From an uncultured Roseateles sp. (GTDB taxonomy: Bacteria; Pseudomonadota; Gammaproteobacteria; Burkholderiales; Burkholderiaceae_C): 64,000 bases of DNA. Both the position numbers and the translations under genes were made by a program. The notes under the pieces are model-generated. The model searched no databases, was not told the DNA's origin, and saw nothing but the letters and a program-made list of their open reading frames with translations. This document shows positions 39,320 through 48,810 of the stretch, in pieces. Location: positions 1 to 64,000 of the forward strand of contig NZ_CAMFJS010000024.1 of NCBI RefSeq assembly GCF_945956965.1, written 5' to 3'. Positions within the stretch are counted from its first letter, which is position 1, and each line of letters opens with the position of its first letter.

Positions 39320-39414
39320 GGCTTGGCTCCCCCACCCAGGCGATCACCCAGAACCGCCAGGCCCCACATCAGGGCAAAGAGCGCAGCGCTCAATGCCAAA
39401 TAAATCCAATCCAT
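39316..39414 (-). CDS. 32-residue membrane miniprotein leading the kdp operon
   Basis: The frame starts MDWIYLALSAALFALMWG and ends [10 protein letters not shown], a single hydrophobic helix with a short polar tail. Its TGA overlaps the kdpF ATG (ATGA), so it is translationally coupled to kdpF. Similar tiny proteins occur ahead of kdpF in other betaproteobacteria, to my knowledge mostly unannotated. It may be an extra Kdp subunit or a regulator. The coding call rests on hydrophobicity and the overlap only. Confidence 0.6.
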   Translation of the reverse strand: MDWIYLALSAALFALMWGLAVLGDRLGGGAKP

Positions 39415-39491
39415 TGCATGCTCACGAAATGTTGAGATGCAGGAAGCTTAAAAATCGGCGCCTCAGATTGCTGTAGAAGCTGGCCGGGCGG

Positions 39492-39520
39492 GTATCAAGA
39501 TTTCATAAAGACCGCGTCAA
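39492..39520 (-). promoter_or_regulatory. Candidate kdp promoter and KdpE-type site
   Basis: On the minus strand TTGACG and TGATAC are spaced by 17 bases, about 80 bases before the first kdp-region start. Between them lies TTTATGAAATCTTGA, which resembles the T-rich KdpE site of enterobacteria. The -10 is poor, as expected for an activator-dependent promoter. Confidence 0.35.
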
Positions 39521-39555
39521 AAAGACAAAAGGCCCGCCTCTTGCGAAGCGGGCCC
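39520..39555 (-). terminator. Intrinsic terminator after sppA
   Basis: On the minus strand GGCCCGC and GCGGGCC pair, and the run TTTTGTCTTTTT follows, 32 bases past the sppA stop. Its T-run adjoins the candidate kdp -35. Confidence 0.8.
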
Positions 39556-39586
39556 ATGAGCGCGCGGAAAACTGAGTGAACTCAGC

Positions 39587-40597
39587 TCAATGCAGCACAG
39601 GCAGTTGACGCACGGCCTTAACCGCCCCCTCACCCATGGCGGCGCCAAAGCGCTTGGCCAGACGCTCGGCCACGTTGTCGCGCGGGGTGTAGTCCACCAC
39701 CTCTTCGGCCTTGACGACCTCACGGGCAACGAAGTCGAGGTTGCCGAAATGGTCGGCCAGGCCCAGCTTGACGGCTTGCTCGCCGTTCCAGAACAGGCCC
39801 GAGAAGGTTTCCGGCGTTTCCTGCAGGCGCTTGCCGCGGCCCTCACGCACCACAGCGATGAACTGCTGGTGAATCTGGTCCAGCATGGCCTGGGCATAGG
39901 CTTGCTGCTTGGGGCTGACGGGGGCGAAGGGATCGAGCATGCCCTTGTTCTCGCCGGCCGTCATCAGGCGGCGCTCGACACCCAGCTTACCCATCAAACC
40001 GGTGAAGCCAAAGCCATCCATCAAGACGCCGATGGAGCCAACAATGGAGGCCTTGTCGACATAGATGTCATCAGCGCCGGCGGCGATGTAGTAGGCGCCC
40101 GAGGCGCACATCTCTTCCACCACGGCATAGACCTTCTTGCCGTGCTTGGCCTTCAGGCGCTTGATCTCGTCGTAGACGATGCCAGCTTGCACCGGGCTGC
40201 CGCCGGGAGAGTTGATGCGCAGCACCACGGCTTGCGAGCCCTGATCCTCGAACGCCGATTTCAGCGCCGCCACGATCTGCTCGGCACTGGCCTCGCTATC
40301 GGCCGCAATTTCACCCCGCACTTCCACCAAGGCGGTATGCGGCGCGCTATTGGCCGGCGAATGATGATGCTGCTGCCAGAACAAGGCCCAGGCCAGGAAT
40401 GCCAGCAAAGCCAGCCAGCACAGGCGGGTGAAGGTGCGCCAGCGGCGCTCACTGCGGCGGTCTTGCAAATAGTCTTTGGCGAACTGAGCCAGCATGGGCT
40501 CATAGCCGGCGAGCTTGGGCTCGGGCGGCGTCAGGCGGGCCTCAGGCGACACCAAAGGGTCCTGCATCGGAGGGGGCAAATCGTCGTTTGAACTCAT
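39587..40597 (-). CDS. sppA: S49-family signal peptide peptidase (SppA type)
   Basis: This 336-residue inner-membrane protease degrades cleaved signal peptides. It has one membrane helix (about residues 50-70, LCWLALLAFLAWALFWQ). The S49 domain shows VLRINSPGGSPVQAG and the catalytic Ser motif MCASGAYYIAAGADDIYVD. It is the short single-domain form. Start 40597 is preferred over 40666. It lies last in the rluC-HAD-Rieske-sppA run. Confidence 0.9.
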   Translation of the reverse strand: MSSNDDLPPPMQDPLVSPEARLTPPEPKLAGYEPMLAQFAKDYLQDRRSERRWRTFTRLCWLALLAFLAWALFWQQHHHSPANSAPHTALVEVRGEIAADSEASAEQIVAALKSAFEDQGSQAVVLRINSPGGSPVQAGIVYDEIKRLKAKHGKKVYAVVEEMCASGAYYIAAGADDIYVDKASIVGSIGVLMDGFGFTGLMGKLGVERRLMTAGENKGMLDPFAPVSPKQQAYAQAMLDQIHQQFIAVVREGRGKRLQETPETFSGLFWNGEQAVKLGLADHFGNLDFVAREVVKAEEVVDYTPRDNVAERLAKRFGAAMGEGAVKAVRQLPVLH

Positions 40598-40623
40598 GGC
40601 GGTGGCTCTATTTCTTTTCTCAA

Positions 40624-41010
40624 TCAGTCTTCGAAAGCAGGCTTGGTGTCGCGGGAAGGATACCAATAGACACGTCCCTCACGCTCTTGCACCTCAATCT
40701 TGGTCAAGCCGATACGGCCGCACATGCCGCTGACGCAGCGGCCGGTGAGCGGGTCGTACACCGCCCCGTGGATGGAGCACATGATGTACTGCTTGTCGCG
40801 GTCGAGGAACTCGCCCTCTTGCCAATCCATCTCGGTGGGCACATGGGCACAGCGGTTCAGATAGGCCACCACCTGGCCGTCGAAGCGCAGCGCAAAAGCG
40901 CGCGCCGGCTCGCGGTATTGCAGCACGTCAAAACCATGGGCCTTGCCACGCTCTTGCAAATCTTCAGAGGCGCACAAAGGCAGGCCCAGCGTTTGTTGTT
41001 CTTCTTGCAT
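40624..41010 (-). CDS. Rieske [2Fe-2S] protein
   Basis: This 128-residue small soluble Rieske ferredoxin-like protein has the cluster ligands in NRCAHVPTEMDW (CxH) and MCSIHGAVYDPLTG (CxxH). Two further cysteines follow in RCVSGMCG. Such genes regularly sit beside sppA in Burkholderiales, but the partner is unknown. GTG 41025 is an alternative start. Confidence 0.88.
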   Translation of the reverse strand: MQEEQQTLGLPLCASEDLQERGKAHGFDVLQYREPARAFALRFDGQVVAYLNRCAHVPTEMDWQEGEFLDRDKQYIMCSIHGAVYDPLTGRCVSGMCGRIGLTKIEVQEREGRVYWYPSRDTKPAFED

Positions 41011-41118
41011 TTTTTCAGGAGTCACGGCCGTTCAAGGCCCGCCGATTGAAACCCAGCCCAAGCCTGACGGCAGCACGGCTCGCCCAAAAGCCGGGGCAGG
41101 ATGCGGGGGAGTACGCGC

Positions 41119-41778
41119 TCAGGCATTGCGAATCAGCCACTCATGCAGATCGGGCACGGAGTGGGCCACATGCCGAGGATGGAGCTCAGCGAATGTTTCG
41201 TGGTCATGGGCACCGTAGCTCACGCCCACACTGGCCGCACCGGCATTGAGGGCCATTTGCAAATCATGGGTGGTGTCGCCAATCATCAGGGTGCGTTCGG
41301 GTTCCACGCCAAACTCGCGCATCAATTCCAGCAACATGGTGGGGTCGGGCTTGCCGGCGGTCTCATCCGCGGTGCGGCTGCCGTCGAACATGCCTTGGAG
41401 TTCAACCGCATGCAGGGCCTCATCCAGACCACGGCGGCTTTTGCCGGTGGCCACGGTCAGCCAGTGATGGCGCGCCTTCAGCGCCGCCAGCATCTCCAGC
41501 GTGCCCTGGAACAAGACCACCTCGTGCTGGGCCGCCAAGTAGTGATGGCGGTAGCGCTGGCCCAACTCAGGGTAGCGCTCGCGCGCCAAGCCCGGCACCG
41601 CATGCGCCAAGGCCTCGGCCAGGCCCATGCCGATGACGTAGCTGGCAGCCTCGTCGCTGGGCCGGGGTTCGCCCACATCAACGGCCGCAGCCTGGATGCT
41701 GCGGGTGATCAGCGCAGTGGAGTCAAACAGGGTGCCATCCCAGTCAAAGGCGATCAGGTCAAATTGCTGCGGGCGCAT
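41119..41778 (-). CDS. HAD-family hydrolase, phosphoglycolate-phosphatase-like
   Basis: This 219-residue phosphatase has motif I DWDGTLFDST (Asp nucleophile and acid), motif II in VATGKSRRG, motif III Lys in AGKPDPTML and motif IV IGDTTHDLQMA. The cap domain lies between. The true substrate (phosphoglycolate or another phosphate ester) cannot be told. It overlaps the rluC end by 20 bases, so it is coupled to rluC. Confidence 0.88.
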   Translation of the reverse strand: MRPQQFDLIAFDWDGTLFDSTALITRSIQAAAVDVGEPRPSDEAASYVIGMGLAEALAHAVPGLARERYPELGQRYRHHYLAAQHEVVLFQGTLEMLAALKARHHWLTVATGKSRRGLDEALHAVELQGMFDGSRTADETAGKPDPTMLLELMREFGVEPERTLMIGDTTHDLQMALNAGAASVGVSYGAHDHETFAELHPRHVAHSVPDLHEWLIRNA

Positions 41779-42997
41779 GAGGTTTTTTATCGGTGAGGCT
41801 CAATTCGGCCACGAGCTTGGCACATTCGGGCGGCAAAGGTGCCAGCAACTCGATCTCGGCATTGCTGCCGGGATGGATAAAGCGCAGGCGTTTGGCATGC
41901 AAGAACATGCGGTCAAAGCGCAGCGCGCCACGCGCGATGGCGCGGTTGGCCTCGAAATCCCCGTATTTAGGGTCGCCCACGATGGAATGGCCGGCATAGG
42001 CCAGATGCACACGAATCTGGTGGGTGCGGCCCGTCTTGATGGTCACATCCAGCAAGCTGGCACCTTGCAGGCGCTGCGCTACCTTGACCAGGCTGATCGA
42101 GCGCTTGGCTTGGTCGGCCTGCGGGTCGTGCGAGTTTTCAACCGCCCTGACCCAGCGCTCACCATCGCTGCCAGTGAACTTGAGCAAGGCCACATCGATG
42201 ACTTTTTTGTTCTCAGCCCAGTCGCCCCAAACCAGGGCGGCATAGGTCTTGCCCGTTTCACGCTCGCGGAACTGTTCTTGCAAAGCCACCAGGGCGCTGC
42301 GTTTTTTTGCGATCAGCAGCAAGCCTGAGGTTTCCTTGTCCAGGCGATGCACCAATTCCAGGAACTTGGCCTCGGGCCGCGCCTGGCGCAACTGCTCAAT
42401 CACACCAAAGCTGACGCCCGAGCCGCCGTGAACGGCCACGCCCGCGGGCTTGTTGACGGCCAGCAGATGATCATCTTCAAACAAGACAGGGAATTCGCGC
42501 GCCGGCACAAACTCGCGCGGCGCCTCGACCCGCTCGGGTAGGCGCACGGGCGGTATGCGCACATCATCCCCCAACTCCAGCCGCGTGTCGGCCTGGGCGC
42601 GGCCCTTGTTGACCCGCACCTCACCGGCCCGGATGACGCGGTAGACATGGGTCTTGGGAACGCCCTTGAGTTCGCGGAGCAAAAAATTGTCCAGGCGCTG
42701 ACCGGCCGAGCCTTCGTCGATCAGCACATGCCGCACGACCAGGGCCGCGGCTGGCACGGGCACCGGCGCTGCGGCAACTTTTGCTGCGGGCTTTATGGCT
42801 GGCGCACGCGCCGGAACCGCTGCCGCCGCGGCAGCAGGCCGCGCGACGCGAGCGCCCAGCGGGCGCGCTGAAGTTGGTGCCCGCTCACTGCGCTTGGCCG
42901 CTTTTGCTGGGAAAACTACCGCTGCTTTGCCAGGCTTTGTGCGGGTTTTTGCGGCGGAAGGCGCTTTGGCTTTCGCCCTTATAATGTTGCTCACCAC
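41759..42997 (-). CDS. rluC: 23S rRNA pseudouridine synthase RluC
   Basis: RluC makes pseudouridines at positions 955, 2504 and 2580 (E. coli numbering) of 23S rRNA. This copy has an S4 domain (AGQRLDNFLLRELKGVPKTH, VRVNKGRAQ) and the catalytic Asp in HRLDKETSGLLLIAKK. It has an N-terminal extension of about 85 Ala/Lys/Arg-rich residues not found in E. coli RluC. Start GTG 42997 is tentative; a start inside the extension is possible. It is divergent from rne, as in E. coli. Confidence 0.9.
   Translation of the reverse strand: MVSNIIRAKAKAPSAAKTRTKPGKAAVVFPAKAAKRSERAPTSARPLGARVARPAAAAAAVPARAPAIKPAAKVAAAPVPVPAAALVVRHVLIDEGSAGQRLDNFLLRELKGVPKTHVYRVIRAGEVRVNKGRAQADTRLELGDDVRIPPVRLPERVEAPREFVPAREFPVLFEDDHLLAVNKPAGVAVHGGSGVSFGVIEQLRQARPEAKFLELVHRLDKETSGLLLIAKKRSALVALQEQFRERETGKTYAALVWGDWAENKKVIDVALLKFTGSDGERWVRAVENSHDPQADQAKRSISLVKVAQRLQGASLLDVTIKTGRTHQIRVHLAYAGHSIVGDPKYGDFEANRAIARGALRFDRMFLHAKRLRFIHPGSNAEIELLAPLPPECAKLVAELSLTDKKPHAPAAI
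42980..42985 (+). promoter_or_regulatory. Perfect -10 box TATAAT on the rne side
   Basis: TATAAT occurs on the plus strand inside the 5' end of rluC and points toward rne, 736 bases before its start. No good -35 lies 16-18 bases upstream. It could be an rne promoter with a long leader, or chance. Confidence 0.25.
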
Positions 42998-43720
42998 GTA
43001 ACCGCCGTAAGTATTTGATTTTTCTGATTTTACCCGTCGCGGGGCCAGACTCGGCGACGACGGCAAAGGCAGATGCAGACGGTGAGCGGGTGGTAGCCAG
43101 GGCGAACGATGGGTTTGCCTGGGCAAGAAAAAATAGGCGATGCAACGCACGGCTCTTGGCAAAGGGCCCTGTCCCCAAGTGACAGGGCGGTTGCCGGGGT
43201 TGGGCGGCAGAGCGATGTAGAACGAACCACACCGGGCAGCTTCGCTTGTGAAGCTGCCAGGTATAGACAAGGTATTCAAAAGGCATGAGGCTGGTGGATC
43301 CATGATCCCTGCCGCCCTTGTGTCTGCTGCCCCCAGTCCTCGCTGATGTTTCCCTCCACTCCCCTCATCACCCCCCACCGCACCTGTGTGCAGCCCCGGC
43401 CAGACGCCGGCGAGGCTGCGACACACGGCCGTGGCCGGGCCGTGTTGCGTTCCGGGCCTTTCTGGGCCCCCGCCGCACGTTCATGGGAGCGGGCAGCAGC
43501 GCCGCCTGACGAGCCGCACGCGCCAACGCTGACCACCTGATTCGTCGTCGAACCACTGTTCGATAGCGCATCCACGGTCAGTCCAGGGCGATTCCTTCCT
43601 CGGTTCCTCCACATTGCCCGTGCATCTGGTGTTGCCGTCAGGGTTTTTAAGCCCGGCGGTGACGTGATGCTGCGTGCCATCTCGACTTCAATCACGAGTG
43701 GCGCGCGAGGAGTGATGTCA
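42998..43720 (+). other. Long rne upstream region
   Basis: These 723 bases between the rluC start and the rne start hold no convincing gene. They include a perfect 9-bp hairpin at 43235-43258. In E. coli the rne leader is long and structured and lets RNase E limit its own mRNA; the same may apply here. Near the rne start GAGGAG gives a good ribosome site. Confidence 0.45.
43235..43258 (+). promoter_or_regulatory. Hairpin in putative rne leader
   Basis: GGCAGCTTC-GCTTGT-GAAGCTGCC is a perfect 9-bp stem with a 6-base loop. It could be a recognition element for autoregulation or a weak terminator-like pause; no T-run follows. Confidence 0.4.
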
Positions 43721-46700
43721 ATGAAACGCATGCTGATCAATGCGACGCAGCCGGAAGAACGGCGCCTCGCAATCGTTGATGGCCAAAAGCTGCTGGACTT
43801 CGAGACCGAAATCGAAGGCCGCGAACAGCGCAAAGGCAATATCTACAAAGCCGTCGTGACCCGGGTCGAGCCCTCGCTCGAAGCCTGTTTCGTCGATTAC
43901 GGTGAAGACCGCCACGGCTTCCTGCCCTTCAAGGAAATCGCCCGCCAATACTTCCGCGAAGGCGTGGACGTGCGCACCGCCCGCGTGCAGGACGCGATCA
44001 AGGAAGGCCAGGAACTGCTGGTCCAGGTCGAAAAAGAAGAGCGTGGCAACAAGGGCGCAGCCCTGACCACTTTCGTCTCGCTGGCCGGCCGCTATCTGGT
44101 GCTGATGCCTAACAACCCACGCGGTGGTGGCGTTTCGCGCCGCATCGAGGGCGAAGACCGTGAAGAGCTGAAGGAAAACCTCGACCAGCTCGAATACCCC
44201 AAGGGCATGAGCTTGATCGCTCGCACCGCAGGCATCGGCCGCTCCGCCGCCGAACTGCAGTGGGACCTGAACTACATGCTCAAGCTTTGGACCGCCATCG
44301 ACGATGCGGCCAAGGGCGGCAAGGGCGCCTACCTGATCTATCAGGAATCCAGCCTGGTGATCCGCGCGATCCGCGACTACTTCACCGCCGATGTCGGTGA
44401 AATCCTGATCGACACCGACGACCTGTTCGAACAGGCCCACCAGTTCATGAACCACGTGATGCCTGACCAAGGCCATCGCGTGAAGCGCTATCGCGACGAC
44501 GCGCCGCTGTTCAGCCGTTTCCAGATCGAACACCAGATCGAAACCGCCTTCAGCCGCACGGTCAACTTGCCTTCGGGCGGCGCCATCGTGATCGACCACA
44601 CCGAAGCCCTGGTGTCGGTGGACGTCAACTCGGCCCGCGCCACCCGTGGCGGCGACATCGAGGAAACCGCTACCCGCACCAATCTGGAAGCCGCCGATGA
44701 AATCGCGCGCCAGATGCGTCTGCGTGACCTGGGCGGCCTGATCGTGGTCGACTTCATCGACATGGAAGAGTCGAAGAACCGCCGCGAAGTCGAGCAACGC
44801 CTGCGCGACGCCCTGCGCCAAGACCGCGCCCGCGTGCAGTTCGCCTCCATCAGCAAGTTCGGCCTGCTGGAGCTGAGCCGTCAGCGCCTGCGCCCAAGCC
44901 TTAGCGAAGGCAATCACATCACCTGCCCGCGTTGCAACGGCACCGGCCATATCCGCGACACCGAGTCTTCGGCGCTGCAGATCCTGCGCATGGTTCAGGA
45001 AGAGTCCATGAAGGACAACACCGCCGCCGTGCACGTGCAAGTGCCCGTGGAAGTGACCAGCTTCTTGCTGAACGAAAAGCGCACCGAGATCACCAAGATC
45101 GAGCTGAAGCAGCGCGTCACCGTGCTGCTGGTGCCCAATAAGCACCTGGAAACGCCCAACTACAAGCTGGAGCGCCTGCGCCACGACGACCCCCGTCTGG
45201 AGAACCTGCAAGCCAGCTACACCATGATCGAAGAGCAGCAAGACGAGGTGGGCATCACCCGTCGCAGCGATTCGGACAAGGGCCGCAGCAAGCAAGAGCC
45301 GGTGATCAAGGGCATCCTGCCCGAGTTGCCCGCCCCCATGCCCACGCCGGCAGCCCCCAAGGCCGCACCCGCAGCAGCCGCTGCGCCGGTGGCAGCACCT
45401 GCCGCTGGCGGTGGCTTCTTCGGCTGGATCAAGAACCTGTTCGGCGCCCCCGCACCGGCACCGGTGGAAGCACCGGCCGCACCCGCCAAGCCCGCCAATG
45501 GCGAGCGCAGCAAGCGCGAAGGTGGCCGTGACGGCGCCCGCGAAGGCCGTGGTGGACGTGAAGGTCGCGAAGGCCGTGAGGGCCGCGGCCGCAACGGCGA
45601 GCGCGGCGCAGATCGCAATGCCAAGCGTGAAGGCGGACGTGGCGAAGCCAACAAGCCGCAAGAAGCACGCGGCGAGCGTCCGGAAGGCCAGCAGCGCCCC
45701 GAGCGTGGCGAGCGCGCTGAACGCGGCGAGCGTGGTGACCGCGGCGACCGTAACGGCCGCCGTGGCGAGCGCAACGAGCGTGGCAATGAAGCCAAGCCCG
45801 AAGGCCTGAACGCCACGAACGAGCAGCAACAACAACGCCCCGAGCGCGGCAGCAACGAGCGTAGCGAGGCCGGTGGCCGCCGCCCGCGCGGTGAGCGTCC
45901 GCCGCGCGCCGAGCGCAGCGAAGAGCAAATCGCCGCCGCCAACCTGGCCAGCCAAGCAGGTCAGGAGCCGAACGCCTTCGTTGACAGCCAGGCGCCTGCC
46001 TTCGGCAATGATGGCATTGCCAACGGTGATGGCGAAGCCAGCAACGAAGAACGCCAAGGCCGTGGCCGCCGCCGTCGTCGCAACGGTGGCGCCCGTGAAG
46101 ATGGCCGCCCGGTCGGCGCTGCCGACGCTGGCATCGACAGCCAGGCCGCCGCTGTGGACGGCGAGGCCAACGTCGCTGCTGCCGAAGGCAGCAACGAGTC
46201 GGCTGACGAGTCGCAACAGCAGCAAGCCCCTAACGGCGAAAACCGTGGCCGTGGCCGCAACCGTGGCCGTGACCGTGACCGCGCACCCCGCGCTGATCGC
46301 GGTGATCGCAGCGAGCAAGTCGCCGCAGCCACCGAGTCCGCCGAGCAGGCGCCCGCCGCGCTGAGCAGCGTCGAGCACGAGGCGGTGCAAGCCGCGCCTG
46401 CCGCCGCCATCCCGGCAGCCGCCGAGCCGGTGGCAGCAGCGGCAGCAGCACCCGTGGTTGAAGCTGCAGCGCCTGCAGCGCCCGCGCCCGTCGCAGCAGC
46501 TGCAGCGCCAGCCGTCCCCGCCTTTGTGCTGGCGATTGACGAGCTGCAAGCAGTTGCCGCGGCCAGCGGCCTGCAATGGGTCAACTCGGATGCCGAGAAG
46601 ATCCGCGCCGCGCAAGAAGCCATCGCCGCCGAGCCCAAGCCCGTCCACGTGCCCCGCGAGCCCAAGCCCGTGGTGAGCATCGAAGAAGGCCCGCTGGTCT

Positions 46701-46753
46701 TGGTCGAGACCCGCAAGGATCTGGGCCAGGTCAAGCTGCCCTTCGAGGCCTGA
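43721..46753 (+). CDS. rne: Ribonuclease E
   Basis: This 1010-residue endonuclease cleaves AU-rich single-stranded RNA and scaffolds the degradosome. The catalytic half begins [13 protein letters not shown], with an S1 domain, the metal-binding Asp motifs ([14 protein letters not shown] and [11 protein letters not shown]) and the Zn-link [10 protein letters not shown]. The C-terminal half is disordered: Ala/Pro-rich, then many RGG/REGRE-type repeats ([18 protein letters not shown]), acidic segments, and a Lys-poor end [10 protein letters not shown]. The Arg-rich tail is presumably RNA-binding. ATG 43721 is preceded by GAGGAG. Confidence 0.96.
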   Translation: MKRMLINATQPEERRLAIVDGQKLLDFETEIEGREQRKGNIYKAVVTRVEPSLEACFVDYGEDRHGFLPFKEIARQYFREGVDVRTARVQDAIKEGQELLVQVEKEERGNKGAALTTFVSLAGRYLVLMPNNPRGGGVSRRIEGEDREELKENLDQLEYPKGMSLIARTAGIGRSAAELQWDLNYMLKLWTAIDDAAKGGKGAYLIYQESSLVIRAIRDYFTADVGEILIDTDDLFEQAHQFMNHVMPDQGHRVKRYRDDAPLFSRFQIEHQIETAFSRTVNLPSGGAIVIDHTEALVSVDVNSARATRGGDIEETATRTNLEAADEIARQMRLRDLGGLIVVDFIDMEESKNRREVEQRLRDALRQDRARVQFASISKFGLLELSRQRLRPSLSEGNHITCPRCNGTGHIRDTESSALQILRMVQEESMKDNTAAVHVQVPVEVTSFLLNEKRTEITKIELKQRVTVLLVPNKHLETPNYKLERLRHDDPRLENLQASYTMIEEQQDEVGITRRSDSDKGRSKQEPVIKGILPELPAPMPTPAAPKAAPAAAAAPVAAPAAGGGFFGWIKNLFGAPAPAPVEAPAAPAKPANGERSKREGGRDGAREGRGGREGREGREGRGRNGERGADRNAKREGGRGEANKPQEARGERPEGQQRPERGERAERGERGDRGDRNGRRGERNERGNEAKPEGLNATNEQQQQRPERGSNERSEAGGRRPRGERPPRAERSEEQIAAANLASQAGQEPNAFVDSQAPAFGNDGIANGDGEASNEERQGRGRRRRRNGGAREDGRPVGAADAGIDSQAAAVDGEANVAAAEGSNESADESQQQQAPNGENRGRGRNRGRDRDRAPRADRGDRSEQVAAATESAEQAPAALSSVEHEAVQAAPAAAIPAAAEPVAAAAAAPVVEAAAPAAPAPVAAAAAPAVPAFVLAIDELQAVAAASGLQWVNSDAEKIRAAQEAIAAEPKPVHVPREPKPVVSIEEGPLVLVETRKDLGQVKLPFEA

Positions 46754-46796
46754 TGCTTTTTGACTGAACGCTGAGGGCCGACCAGGCCCCTGCCCC

Positions 46797-46833
46797 AACG
46801 CCGCCCGGCTCAACAGCTCGGGCGGCGTTTCTC
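46797..46833 (+). terminator. Intrinsic terminator after rne
   Basis: AACGCCGCCCG pairs with CGGGCGGCGTT around an 11-base loop, followed by a T-containing tail (TTTCTCATTT). Confidence 0.8.
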
Positions 46834-46903
46834 ATTTCGGGCAATGCCAGCACAGCCCACCCAACGCCCCCCCTGGCTGCCCCGCAACTCACGCCATCCC
46901 ACC

Positions 46904-48469
46904 ATGAACACGCCCATCACACCGGCATCAGCGGCACCCAAGATGCCGCCGCAAATCCCCTACATCATCGGCAACGAAGGATGCGAGCGCTTCAGCTTCT
47001 ACGGCATGCGCAACATCCTCACCATGTTCCTGATGACCAGCTTGCTGCTGTCCATCCCCGAGGACTTGCGCAAGGGCGAGGCCAAAGATGTCTTTCATAC
47101 CTTTGTGATCGGCGTCTACTTCTTCCCCTTGCTGGGTGGCTGGCTGGCCGACCGCTTTTTCGGCAAGTACAACACCATCCTCTGGCTCAGCCTGGTGTAC
47201 TGCGCCGGCCACGCCTGCTTGGCGATTTTTGAAAACAATCTGCGCGGCTTCTACTTCGGCCTCTTCCTGATCGCCCTGGGCTCGGGCGGCATCAAGCCGC
47301 TGATCAGCTCCTTTGTCGGCGACCAGTTCGACAAGAGCAATCGCAGCCTCGCGCAAAAAGTGTTCGACGGCTTTTACTGGATCATCAACTTCGGCAGCTT
47401 CTTCGCCTCGCTGTTGATGCCCATCTTCTTGGCCGAATTCGGACCCAGCGTGGCCTTCGGCATTCCCGGCGTGTTCATGTTCATCGCCACGCTGATCTTC
47501 TGGTCAGGCCGCAAGAAGTATGTGCATGTGGCGCCCACCGCAGGCAAAGACCCCAATAGCTTCCTCAAGGTGGTGCGCACCGCCCTGCTCACACCAAAGC
47601 CCGGCGCGGCCCGCCCTGGCCTGCTGCTGGCCCTGAGCGGCGTGGTCCTGGCGATTGCCAGCCTGTGCTTCTACAAAGAGATCGGCATCGTGCCTGCCCT
47701 GTGCTCGGCCCTGGTGCTGGTGATGGGTTTTGGTGGCGCCGGCGCCTGGGCACAGCTGGACCGCGCCAGCGCCAAGCATGGTGAGGCCTCTGTCGCAGCG
47801 GTGCGCACCGTGCTGCGCCTGCTGGTGCTGTTCGCCTTGGTCACGCCCTTCTGGTCCCTGTTTGACCAAAAGGCCTCCACCTGGGTGCTGCAGGCGGACC
47901 AGATGGCCAAGCCCGAATGGTTCAAGTCCTCGATGATGCAGGCGCTCAACCCCTTGCTGGTGATGCTGCTGATCCCCTTCAACAACTTGGTGCTGTACCC
48001 ACTGCTGCGCCGCATGGGCTTGCAGATAACCGCCTTGCGCCGCATGGGGGCCGGCATTGCTTTTTCCAGCATCGCCTTCTTGGTGGTGGGCGGCTTCCAG
48101 CTCTGGCTGGACGATGGCCACCGCGTCACCATCCTCTGGCAAATCCTGCCCTATGCCTTGCTGACTTTTGGCGAGGTGCTGGTCTCGGCCACCGGCCTGG
48201 AATTCGCCTACAGCCAGGCGCCGCTGGCCATGAAGGGCGTGATCACCAGCTTCTGGAATCTCTCGGTCACGGTCGGCAATCTGTGGGTGTTGCTGGCCAA
48301 CTCCAGCGTCAAGGGCGCGGCTGTCACCAGCTATATCCAGAGCACGGGCACCAGCGTCACCGCCTTCCAGATGTTCTTCTTCGCCGGCTTTGCCTTGCTG
48401 GCAGCCCTGCTGTTTGGCCTCTATGCCCGCGGCTATGAGATGCAGGAAAATTACCGCAGCGCGGCTTGA
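46904..48469 (+). CDS. POT/PTR-family peptide MFS transporter
   Basis: This 521-residue proton-coupled di-/tripeptide importer has about 12-14 membrane helices. Family motifs are ERFSFYGMRNILTMFLM with the preceding GNEGC, GGWLADRFFGKYNTI, and the second signature DGFYWIINFGSFFASL. The E-x-x-E-R-F/Y proton motif is represented by EGCERF. It stands alone after rne. Start 46904 gives MNTPITPASAAPK; upstream starts run into the rne terminator. Confidence 0.92.
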   Translation: MNTPITPASAAPKMPPQIPYIIGNEGCERFSFYGMRNILTMFLMTSLLLSIPEDLRKGEAKDVFHTFVIGVYFFPLLGGWLADRFFGKYNTILWLSLVYCAGHACLAIFENNLRGFYFGLFLIALGSGGIKPLISSFVGDQFDKSNRSLAQKVFDGFYWIINFGSFFASLLMPIFLAEFGPSVAFGIPGVFMFIATLIFWSGRKKYVHVAPTAGKDPNSFLKVVRTALLTPKPGAARPGLLLALSGVVLAIASLCFYKEIGIVPALCSALVLVMGFGGAGAWAQLDRASAKHGEASVAAVRTVLRLLVLFALVTPFWSLFDQKASTWVLQADQMAKPEWFKSSMMQALNPLLVMLLIPFNNLVLYPLLRRMGLQITALRRMGAGIAFSSIAFLVVGGFQLWLDDGHRVTILWQILPYALLTFGEVLVSATGLEFAYSQAPLAMKGVITSFWNLSVTVGNLWVLLANSSVKGAAVTSYIQSTGTSVTAFQMFFFAGFALLAALLFGLYARGYEMQENYRSAA

Positions 48470-48503
48470 GCCTCAGCGACACCACCGACTTGGGAGCATC
48501 GAC

Positions 48504-48746
48504 ATGCAAATGAAAGCCACCGTCTCCTTGAGCGGCGTGATCGTTGCCGCTGCGCTGAGCCTGCTGACCTTGGCGGTGAGCGGCCTGGGCTTCGGCTCGC
48601 TCATGGCCTGGACTCAGGCCATGCCCGCCTCATGGCGGCCATTCATAACGCCGGCTTTGAGCGTGCTGGCGGCTTGCCTCGTGCTGACCGGCGCCATCTG
48701 GCGCCGCCGCAGGGCCAAGCAAAGCGCTCAGTCCAAACGGCTGTGA
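48504..48746 (+). CDS. Small two-helix membrane protein, unknown
   Basis: This 80-residue protein has two hydrophobic segments (GVIVAAALSLLTLAVSGLGF and ITPALSVLAACLVLTGAIW) and a basic tail (RRRRAKQSAQSKRL). GGGAG lies just before ATG 48504. It lies 34 bases after the peptide transporter and probably shares its transcript. I do not recognise a family. Confidence 0.6.
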   Translation: MQMKATVSLSGVIVAAALSLLTLAVSGLGFGSLMAWTQAMPASWRPFITPALSVLAACLVLTGAIWRRRRAKQSAQSKRL

Positions 48747-48810
48747 GGCGGCCCCGACTCGGGCTTGGCTGAAGCAGCCTTGCCCGATCGATCAATCGCG
48801 CAACATCACC

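Noticed and set aside
43718-46813. 1031-residue minus-strand frame antisense to rne
   Set aside because: It mirrors the rne codon pattern and has no domain; RNase E is unambiguous.
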